A DNA stretch of 64,000 bases from Metarhizium brunneum (lineage: Eukaryota; Ascomycota; Sordariomycetes; Hypocreales; Clavicipitaceae): NCBI RefSeq assembly GCF_013426205.1, contig NC_089424.1, positions 1,178,001 through 1,242,000 on the forward strand, written 5' to 3'. Positions 55,833-64,000 of the stretch are shown piece after piece; the first letter of the stretch is position 1, and the number at the start of each line of letters is the position of its first letter. The position numbers and the translations under genes were made by a program. Below the pieces are notes generated by a model. It saw only the letters and a program-made list of their open reading frames with translations. It had not been told where the DNA came from and searched no databases.

Positions 55833-58800
55833 AGGCAGCGAGGCAGCAGGTCCCCTGAAAATGCTGAGCATGAGACTCGAGACACCCGAAAAAAAGATGG
55901 GGGGCTGTACGGAGTTCTTGTCGACACCAACATCATCAGCTGGACAAACATCCGAGACCCCCACCATCCCAATTACGCTGACCCAGCCAAAGAAGAAAAC
56001 CCCGATGACGCCGCTGGTCGAACGGGAAGCTTCTGGAGAACAGACACGACGTCGGGCCCAATTCCTCCACTTGCCCGTCCATAACACGGAGTACAATTGC
56101 CATCTAGTCATCAGCCATTGTCTTTGTCGGGTTCGCCAAGTCCTCGCACATGAGCCGACAAACGTGCGGCGTACGTGCTGAGGCCGGCCATAACTCTACC
56201 TCTAAGGTTGTTGGCTTTATCGCAAGCCCGCGCTCGAGCGTTTCGCATGTTCCATTGCAGTGACATGGCCAGATTCCAGACTGTTTCTTGCACTTCTGGT
56301 CTCCCCTCACCAGGATCATCGTCAGGTGACTTGGCTCAGATGGCATGCCCCCAAGTTGCCGCCTTGTTCGATGACGCTAATGAGGAATTGGAGGGAACCC
56401 CCCGTGAACATTTGCGAATACGTACTTGCAACTTGAAGCTAGGGTCTTGAAGAAACAAACCAAATCGCAATTTGCCCCCCCTTGGGTAGCAGTCTATTGG
56501 CTGATTGCGGCGCTTGATTCCACGACTAATCAATACATACTACTTGAGTCGACACATCACTACACGGCATGTTTGCTTGGCATTCGCGATGTCCACTTGG
56601 GCTAGTTATTTGATGGCCTCGGGTCTGTACAATCCGAGCCATGAAGCAACTACGACGACAGGTTCACGGCGCTTATCAAACAGCAGCCAGTTGGCGCACC
56701 GTCACAGCCCCCCGTGCAACTGTAGTCATATATGGCTATCCGGCAACAGCGGGCAACCAAGACGATGTGAAGACTCACATTGCGTGTACGGCACCGTAAT
56801 GGTTCATATGACTGTTACTGTTGCGGCCCGTCGGTGATCGATGTTTCTTTTTCGAGTTCACACTCTGCTTGAACCAGGACAAACGAGGACGCATCGATCA
56901 CGTCCCTCCTTGGAGAATCCCAAATGTCACTCGCGGGTAGAGAACAAGGAATGTACAATGGTGCGCCGTGGGCCGAACCAGGGTCTCTTTCTTGATCATA
57001 GTGAACTTTTGTAACCAACATGATCAAGGAAGTCGGCGTGGGTCGGCGTTCATCATTTTCCAAAGTCTCGATCGATGGTTCGTTCCCGTCTCTGTCTCGA
57101 CCATGCCACATGCTTGACCCATGACGCGAAGCGCAGTTGCCCGTTAATCCCGCCAGTGTGACAACTTTGCTGGGTGGTTGCTTGGATTATGCAGGCCGAC
57201 CTTTGTTTCCCAATCTTGCTTCTGCCTTGGCCACTGTCATTCGACAAAGGCGCTCGCAGACTCTAAGCGACTCTGCTCATGACAGACGATGCTTATCACT
57301 GACGTCCCATTTGCTCCAGCGTATTATCATGCCGTCATACCCACCACGATGCACAATGCGGGGGAAAATATGGAGTGCTCCACGACGGGGGTGCCTGCAG
57401 GGTCTTGAACCGATTTCCCCTTTGCAGCTCCGTGACCCCTCTTGCTTAGCATCCTCTGTCTGCCTGTCACTGATATAGATGCGGTCGAGTTACCAGCTAC
57501 AACAATGGCTTTGCTGAGGAAGATGCTGCCCGAGTACTTACTGGATGCGCTCGCGAAGCGAGAGGCGAGTGTGGGAGGCTCTGTCTTTGTACAATGGACG
57601 AGCCTCTCATTGAGGGGAAACAGGCTTCTGCGATGCCAGCTAGAGCAAGGTAGACTTTGATGATCGCCTAGTCTAATGTGACGAGGTCATCAGCCACATG
57701 ATGGAACCTAGAAACATTATAGAGCCCACCAACATTCCAGCAGAGATAGGCGCATCAAATCCTTTGCTTGGCCGCCGCTACGCTTCTCATCATTTGCGCC
57801 ACTTGGTTTCTGACTTTCCAACACCATTTCCCCTCGGCTCTGATTCAACTGTCATGTTCTGGAGAGATGACTACCAACAACCCTGGCGGCGGAAAGTCTA
57901 TCCCGGTCCAAAACGAAAGCGGGTGTAGCAAGCATGTCGAGCCTTGATTCTGGTTGAAACTCAAGTCTCTGTTTTATTCACAACCGTGTCCAATTTCGCT
58001 CTGCACCTATAGGCATCTTCAAACTGGTCGTCCGTTTCCTGTCGGGATTCCATATATTTGATCACTTTTCTCCACTGCCAAAGAAGGTCTTTAAAATGCT
58101 ATGCCGCCACGACGATGAGAGGGTATTTCGAGGCCCGCATGGGATCCCCTCAGCGGCATCGATGAATACCATCAGTTTTTCACGCCAAGGCACCGGGCTC
58201 CGTCCCGAATTTTCTATCGATGCACGGAGTAGCATCACCAGCTTCGCTGTGAAGCATATCTATGACATGATCTGCTGCCATGTTAGTCACATTTAACCAG
58301 GACCGACACGGCTCGAACAGCTAGGTCTGCTTGTAGTCAGTGATGCCAGGTGTCTGGCGGTACAACAAGCACGGCGCAAACTCTGATCTTGGCTTCAGGC
58401 AGCGATTTCAGGACTGCTTAATCACAAGTATTGCCGAACTGAGAGTCTATTCAGCCTACATGGAAGAGTCAGTCAACAAGGCGGGCTCAGTTCATAAGAA
58501 CGTCGACACGTTCCCTTGCTCGGCTTGTGAAAAAATACGGCAGCATGTTGTTCAACTACTGCGTACATCATGTTCAAGTTGGAAGCAAGCAAATGAAGTG
58601 AAAGGGTACGAGCGTTTGCCGCATGGACAATCACTGAAGGGAACAAAGACAGACATACATTTTGGAAGCTGCTTGTTGGTGTGAACCAAGCAACCGGCTT
58701 TCAAGGGCTAATAAACCAAGCCTGTCATCTCCGTCCATTAATTCTTCTAAATATTCACGAATGACCACGTCTTTGTTGAAATCTTTACACACTCCCACGT

Positions 58801-58981
58801 GACACTCTCAAGAACGGCCTAGAAAAAATGCTTAAATACAAAGACACTCCTAATCCTTCAGAACAATTTCTCTGGCCTTATCCATCATTGCACCCTTCTT
58901 CTCTTCACTTCCCTATTCAGACTTCACTCTTACTACACCCCTTGAATTTTCACGACGTCAGATTGTTGAGGCGGCACCAAC

Positions 58982-60271
58982 ATGTCTCTGCAGCAGAACA
59001 CCATGGAAAGCGAGAGACCGGGTCCCAGCAAGAATTACATTGAACGTCTGCCATCTGAAATCTTCGGCATAATAATTGAAACATTCTATGAGATGGTGGC
59101 TCCGAAGGGTAGGAACAAGGCTCTCATCCCTCTATGCAGCGTTTCCAAAAATTTTCTCGCCTCAGCCCAGCGACTCCTTTATCGTGATCCCGAGGTATAT
59201 TCGACAATACCTAGTCTCAGGAGCGGCACCAAAGAGATGTTATGGTGCATCAAGCGCTTGAGATTAATTGCTAGTGGCATCATTAAAAATAGGCAACTAG
59301 CAAACTATGTCAAAGTCATATCTTTAACTATCGACCGTAAAACCCGTCATGGCCCCGGCTTCATAAACAAGGGGGATATGCAATGCCTTGCGCCCATGTT
59401 GCCAGATCTCCAAAAGCTGGCAAATGAGACGCCCGGCCGAAGAAAATTGCTCCCGGTAGAAGATGGCGACAACATCATGGATGCATTCTTGGAGGCCCTT
59501 TGTGCTCTTTGCCCAAATGCCAAGCGAATATATCTGATAATGCCCACTGTCTTGCGTGGCTTCCCTCGACTTTTGCGGCTCGCAAGCGATCTGGATTTGT
59601 TGCCAAGATTAATCTTGAGTTTGCCAGAACCAGAAGGCGAAGTTGCAAAATTTGCAACCTGGGAATTTTGCAAAACAAAAGGCAGTTTACACTTCACTCT
59701 CAAACTGCAGGAAAGCGCCTTGTTCTTGTATCGCGACATCATACAAGGTGCTGCCGTTTACGACCTCGTGTCGCTCAAGATTATAGCAGGGGAACAGACT
59801 TTGCCCGATGATGTTGAGGACTTCTTTTCAACGTTTAACACGCACAAAACCATTAAGGAGCTTACCTTGAGCTGGATTCCTCAGCACTCGGGCAATCCGT
59901 CGCTATATCCAAGGTCGAGCTATTTTTCACTTGAAGGCCTCCAAAACCTCCAACGGCTCTATATCAAGTCCAGTATTCTCGAGGCAGCTCTCATGGGAGC
60001 GCCCAGTGGCTCTTTCGCTCGCATGCTCCCCAAGTCACTGGAAGCGCTGTATATTTGTGGCGATTGTGAGGACTGGCAACTTACCGCGTTGCGTGACCTG
60101 GCCCGGGGCAAGCATCTGCCCAACTTCTACTCCGTTCTCGTCGACGAGATCGTTGGATCGGCGGATTTGCTAAAAGAGTGCTGTAATGAGATGGCATCCG
60201 CTGGGATCGGTTTTAATTTCACGCCTAAGCAATTGGGGCAAGAGGAGAGTCCAATTGAAGGAGGGGCCTAG
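58982..60271 (+). CDS. F-box-like protein with LRR-like C-terminal region
   Basis: A single exon of 429 aa. Residues about 19-70 (YIERLPSEIFGIIIETFYEM, then ALIPLCSVSKNFLASAQRLLY) match an F-box helix bundle, the part that binds Skp1 in SCF ubiquitin ligases. The remainder (LPDLQKLANE, LCPNAKRIYLIMP, TIKELTLSWIP, LEGLQNLQRLYIKSS, LPKSLEALYICGD) repeats L-x-x-L-x-L-type patterns spaced by 50-70 residues, as in the irregular leucine-rich solenoids of fungal F-box proteins. These would select the substrate, which is unknown. ATG 58982 is in good position; a second ATG eight codons later is also possible. Such genes are numerous and fast-evolving in Sordariomycetes. No signal peptide. Confidence 0.75.
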   Translation: MSLQQNTMESERPGPSKNYIERLPSEIFGIIIETFYEMVAPKGRNKALIPLCSVSKNFLASAQRLLYRDPEVYSTIPSLRSGTKEMLWCIKRLRLIASGIIKNRQLANYVKVISLTIDRKTRHGPGFINKGDMQCLAPMLPDLQKLANETPGRRKLLPVEDGDNIMDAFLEALCALCPNAKRIYLIMPTVLRGFPRLLRLASDLDLLPRLILSLPEPEGEVAKFATWEFCKTKGSLHFTLKLQESALFLYRDIIQGAAVYDLVSLKIIAGEQTLPDDVEDFFSTFNTHKTIKELTLSWIPQHSGNPSLYPRSSYFSLEGLQNLQRLYIKSSILEAALMGAPSGSFARMLPKSLEALYICGDCEDWQLTALRDLARGKHLPNFYSVLVDEIVGSADLLKECCNEMASAGIGFNFTPKQLGQEESPIEGGA

Positions 60272-61311
60272 GCTGATGGTGCTAGACGGCGAATATTGCC
60301 ATTTTGCACAGAAAGACGTCGCGCAGTTTGTCTTGGGCTTGTCTATCAGCGGCTCCGGATTTCATCATCAGTAACTAGCAAACCACCCAGGGGCGAGGAG
60401 CACAGCAAGAATCCGTGTAGAAACATGCATTCAAGTCCAAGATCAACACACCTCATTGGATTAGTGGTTTTAGGTAATTGGGTGGACGGGCGAAATATAC
60501 AGCTTTGTGCAAAGGGTTCATGATGGTGTTGACATACAGAGTAGATTCGCCCAAGTGACAGTTATCATCATGTGAAACTTGTGAGATGGAACTTGACGTA
60601 GTATTCAGACAAAGCATCAATGGCTTGTATATCCCCAGGCCGAGGTCGCAAGCGAAACACAATCCCATGCTCTGCAGACTGTACATGTATACAAAATCCT
60701 AGTTCATCCCGACTTCAAAGCTGCCCTCCGAGCACAGCCTCCGGCACTTCAAAACAAAGGCTAGCAACGAAAGACACCTCCACCAGTGAAATTTTTGTGA
60801 AACATAGGTAATACTAGTTGCAAACAGCCAGATCGAGTTCCGTGACGTAGCTCAACGCCATGGCGGATGTCGCGGAATTCAGATTATATCTTCTCGGCCA
60901 AGTCCGCACCACATCATTGCAAGCAACTACCCGTCCATCAATATACTGTCACAAAAAACTGTAATTTTCATCAATAACTAGCAAGGGGAAGTAGCAAACT
61001 TGCCAACCAGCCCGCCACTCACTAGCTACCAGCAAGCATTTGCAGCTCAGCAGACGACAACTCTGTCAACACAGCAGCACCCTTCACAACTTCGCGTAGA
61101 CTCACAAAGGATCTGACAAAACAAACGAGAGCCAAGCTCAGTGACTAAATAACTATCCCGTCCTATGCACAGCTCGCATACAATGCACATTCCCCAAAAG
61201 CACAAAAAGCCGCCTTTTCCACTGGCTTCCTCTAAGCCAACGAAACAACGCCTTGCTCAAAACAAAAAAATTATACATGTATATATGTAAGTATACCAAA
61301 ACGGCCACTCC
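60272..61311. other. Intergenic region between convergent genes
   Basis: Joint 3' flank of the F-box-like gene and the Fmp27-like gene, which converge. Only short incidental frames are present. Confidence 0.45.
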
Positions 61312-64000
61312 TCAGCCCGTTTTAGTCCGCGCTTGCGCCCAACTCAACTTCTTCCCACGCGGGGTTTTCCCATCGTTTGTGCTTTCATCATCCCCAGTAA
61401 CATCATTGCTCTCGTCCGGTACGTCGCTACTTTCGCGCTTACGGCCCGTAAAGACACTGAGTCTGTCTCTTAGTGAGGGGGCACCGGTTCTACGACGATC
61501 TCCCGATTCGACGCTCCCTGCACTCGTGGAGGGCCGGCTATCTCCTGCGCTGACATTGCGGAGCGCCCGGCGGTGGTTGGAGTTGCCGAAGCCGTGGCTA
61601 GAGGAGGGGCGCATCAAGTCGATGCCAGCTTCGTTACGCCCTTCGATCGGTGTTGGGGGAGTGGTCATGGAAAGGAAACTCGGTGCGCTGGGGCCATTAT
61701 GTGATGAACCGCCGGTTCGGTAAGACCGACCGCTGGCCACGCTGCTACTACGGCTGGTGGATCGAGGCGCCGGTATGCTACTGTGTGTGCTGCCAGCGCG
61801 TGTAGAGCGCGGTGGAGAGCGAGAGAAGTCGATTGGTGAAGTCCCATAGAAGCTGGACGAGTCGTCGCTATCGTTGATGCTCGCAGCGTAATGCTGGGAA
61901 GAGCCCGAGGTCGTGATGAGGACAGAGCTGTTTGCCATTTCTCGTAGCTTGCTGCGCTGCTCTGCGTTAGGTCGGTGCTTGGAGAACTTGTTGCCTATGA
62001 TGGCACCTGTATGCGAAATCAAGGCCTTCACCACGGCTTTTTTCAGGGCAAGCGCCAGATCCAGGTTGGACCACGTCTTGTTTTGCCACTCAATCGTTGG
62101 CAGTCGAAACACAAAGTCATGGACATCTTCAAAGTTGCGCTGATCTTTGCCCTTGTAGCTCAGACAGAGAACCACCGACGGCATCCGAATGTATGCAAAC
62201 GTCATGTAGTTGTTCGCTCGGTTAATCATCTTAGTGAGGTCATCCGATTGCTGCTTGTCTTCTGCCTGCGACTTTCCGCCTCGCCAACGAGATCCCTTCT
62301 TAGTTTCCGTGGAATCCTTGCTGTCCTTGGACGAGAATCCCGTGGAGGATCGCACCATCATGCCGGGTCGAGGCGCGCCGGTTCCTCGGAGTGATTCGTG
62401 AGACGCCTTCTTGGATATCACCGTCTTTCCCGTGTGTCCAGACCGGAATAGTCTAAACGCATGACCGCCTCCCTCGGAGCTTTTGACGCTGAGAGCCTTT
62501 TTCGGGCTGCTCTCCTGGGCGTTGTTCGATGTCAATGTCGGTCTCAAACGCAATTCCAGTGATCCCGCTCGCGTACTAAACCCAGAAGAATCCTTGTCCA
62601 CCGCTGGAATGCCCAGACGAATGGCTGAGCTGTTCGTAGACTCGATATCGACTTCATCTGCGCTAGGAGCTTGATGCTTGACCATGAGAGGCGAGTCGTC
62701 CTTTGTTCCCTTGTCTTTATCCATGCCAGGGAAGATGTACTCAAACAGGCGCTTGCCCGCTTCTCGCTCTAGTTGCACCTTCATTGGCACAAGTTTAACC
62801 TCGAAGCGATCCATCACAGGAATGCCTGCTATTGCTTCGAGCATGTGCCAGTACACCCGAATCATGTCTTCTTCAGTGTCGCCTGTCGTGGCGTTTCTGT
62901 CAGATTCACTGTACGGTGCAATGATCTCCGGATACGTAGCGTCAGGTAGCAGGTTAAGACCAAGGACTTTTCCAACCCGAATAAGATTCATGTGAGAGCC
63001 ATCAGAGTTATCGGTACGATCGTACTCGACGTCCTTGAGTTGCAGCTCAACAAGTGGCTCTGCAGAGTCTTGGATGAGATGCCACACAATGTCCCGCGCA
63101 GAAATACTCCACTTCAGTAACGCACTTGTGTCGCTATCGATTTCGTATTTGCGCTGAGACGTAGTAATAGCCTTCATCATGAAGAAAAGTTCATCTTCAC
63201 AGCTTGCCAAGTCTCGCTCAAGGGCGAGTCTGTCTTCCCAGCCCTTCTTATCCAGATATTTAGAGTAGACCTGGAAATGGTGCTTGATGTCCTCCAACTG
63301 TCTGATACGCTCCTGGAGTTTCTGCACCATCCGCGGTGTTCCACTCAAATCGCTGAAGTCGGATGCGAGCATAATCTTCTCAAGTCGCTCACTGCGGGTC
63401 TTTTCCAGCGGCTCGCTATACATCAGCAGGTCCAGCACGATGACGTACATGGCATAGTATTGAGAACTGTTGCAAAGCGCTCGTGCTTGTGGAAATTCGA
63501 CCCAGAGATTGTCCGATCGGCATTCGGCATTTTCGCTCGAGGCAACATCCTCTCCGCCATCTTCGTTGACCTCGTCATTGTACTTCAGACGCAAATTATT
63601 GTATTTGTCATAACGAAGCATGGCAGATGTCTTCTGGACAACACGTTTAAAGCCAAAAGGATCGGTCTGGAAATTGAACATGACCTCCATAGGAACCCAT
63701 GGCGGCCAGGCAGACCCGTTCGGTGCGCCATATTTGCTACCCGCGTACATGGAAACCAAGCTAGTCAGGAACCATTTTTGATGGGTAACAAAGAACTGCG
63801 TACTGTCCATGTTTACGAGAAAACGGCGCTGGACCAGACCGCTGACAGTATCAGAGATTCGTTCCTTGTCCATGACCTCAAGAACCTTGAGCTCCATACC
63901 CTTGGCGGTGACAAGAACCACATGTTTTTTGTTCTTTTCGCTTTGGAGCTGAATTTGCGGAGCTATCAATCGAACATGGTAGCTGCTTTGAGGGCTGAAT
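61312..64000 (-). CDS. FMP27: Fmp27/BLTP2 bridge-like lipid-transfer protein, C-terminal part
   Basis: The C-terminal 895 residues of a much larger gene whose 5' end lies beyond the right edge; the frame is open to the last base. Family members (yeast Fmp27, animal BLTP2/Hobbit, plant SABRE) form long hydrophobic-groove tubes of the RBG type at ER-plasma membrane contacts and transfer lipids. The segment reads SSYHVRLIAPQIQLQSEKN, then VVLVTAKGMELKVLEVMDKE, LVQRRFLVNMDSTQFFVTHQ and AWPPWVPMEVMFNFQTDPFG, all typical of the Fmp27 C-terminal domain. A long helical region follows (QKLQERIRQLEDIKHHFQVY). The FEDVHDFVFRLPTIEWQNKTW segment is the conserved end of the domain. The last 200 residues are Ser-rich and disordered. 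No intron is seen in this part. Confidence 0.92.
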   Translation of the reverse strand, partial: FSPQSSYHVRLIAPQIQLQSEKNKKHVVLVTAKGMELKVLEVMDKERISDTVSGLVQRRFLVNMDSTQFFVTHQKWFLTSLVSMYAGSKYGAPNGSAWPPWVPMEVMFNFQTDPFGFKRVVQKTSAMLRYDKYNNLRLKYNDEVNEDGGEDVASSENAECRSDNLWVEFPQARALCNSSQYYAMYVIVLDLLMYSEPLEKTRSERLEKIMLASDFSDLSGTPRMVQKLQERIRQLEDIKHHFQVYSKYLDKKGWEDRLALERDLASCEDELFFMMKAITTSQRKYEIDSDTSALLKWSISARDIVWHLIQDSAEPLVELQLKDVEYDRTDNSDGSHMNLIRVGKVLGLNLLPDATYPEIIAPYSESDRNATTGDTEEDMIRVYWHMLEAIAGIPVMDRFEVKLVPMKVQLEREAGKRLFEYIFPGMDKDKGTKDDSPLMVKHQAPSADEVDIESTNSSAIRLGIPAVDKDSSGFSTRAGSLELRLRPTLTSNNAQESSPKKALSVKSSEGGGHAFRLFRSGHTGKTVISKKASHESLRGTGAPRPGMMVRSSTGFSSKDSKDSTETKKGSRWRGGKSQAEDKQQSDDLTKMINRANNYMTFAYIRMPSVVLCLSYKGKDQRNFEDVHDFVFRLPTIEWQNKTWSNLDLALALKKAVVKALISHTGAIIGNKFSKHRPNAEQRSKLREMANSSVLITTSGSSQHYAASINDSDDSSSFYGTSPIDFSRSPPRSTRAGSTHSSIPAPRSTSRSSSVASGRSYRTGGSSHNGPSAPSFLSMTTPPTPIEGRNEAGIDLMRPSSSHGFGNSNHRRALRNVSAGDSRPSTSAGSVESGDRRRTGAPSLRDRLSVFTGRKRESSDVPDESNDVTGDDESTNDGKTPRGKKLSWAQARTKTG

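Larger units (their letters stand above)
53699..58981. other. Long gene-poor region with simple repeats
   Basis: About 5.3 kb. The part next to 53698 is the leader and promoter of the Ser/Pro-rich gene. Candidate small frames at 57111-56815 (minus, 98 aa) and 58343-58684 (plus, 113 aa) start with ATG but show no domain; I rate each below 0.2. It also holds TACTCCGTA at 54496-54504, its complement at 55338-55346, and the simple repeats listed separately. Confidence 0.45.

Noticed and set aside
1..64000. CRISPR arrays, transposase genes, rRNA genes
   Set aside because: None seen; no regularly spaced repeat arrays, no transposase or reverse transcriptase motifs and no rRNA-like sequence.

Overview
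This window is nuclear DNA of a filamentous ascomycete. The evidence is the small introns (about 44-70 nt, usually GT-AG with a CTAAC or CTGAC branch site), the Zn2Cys6 regulator, and fungal or eukaryotic core genes (MDM10, Pol III RPC1, SmE, RPS19, CSN5, Fmp27). The gene set and the intergenic 9-mer TACTCCGTA suggest Sordariomycetes, probably Hypocreales. That placement is inference; no database was searched. I assembled 19 protein-coding genes (one runs off the right edge), with exon joins worked out by frame and splice sites, and one tRNA-Gln(CTG).

Left part (1-13.7 kb), accessory in character: a Zn2Cys6 transcription factor, a secreted PI-PLC-like phosphodiesterase, a short-chain dehydrogenase and a secreted alpha/beta hydrolase, all on the minus strand. 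They are followed on the plus strand by a PaiB-like FMN-binding protein and a YtcJ-like amidohydrolase. Three copies of a promoter-like module (core GGTATCAAAGGTCC) lie around the dehydrogenase and hydrolase. Two of them also share a TATAAATA box at an identical 50-bp spacing.

Middle part (13.9-46.9 kb), mostly housekeeping: SmE, a degenerate 56-bp minisatellite, RPC1, an unusual matrixin metalloprotease fused to a lectin-like beta-propeller, MDM10, a ZIP zinc transporter, RPS19, a protein with deaminase-like zinc ligands, a PXB/DUF3818 protein, a DUF5923/DUF4449 BPI-like protein, CSN5, tRNA-Gln and a LITAF-like protein.

Right part (47-64 kb), gene-poor: long intergenic stretches with a possible eroded gene near 48.6-49.5 kb, an uncharacterised Ser/Pro-rich protein, an F-box-like protein and the 3' part of a Fmp27/BLTP2 bridge-like lipid-transfer gene. 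The genes do not form one pathway. The most interesting items are the shared promoter module, the metalloprotease-lectin fusion and the deaminase-like protein. Several genes deal with membrane lipids or contact sites (PI-PLC, Mdm10, PXB/DUF3818, DUF4449, Fmp27), but I see no sign that they are co-regulated.
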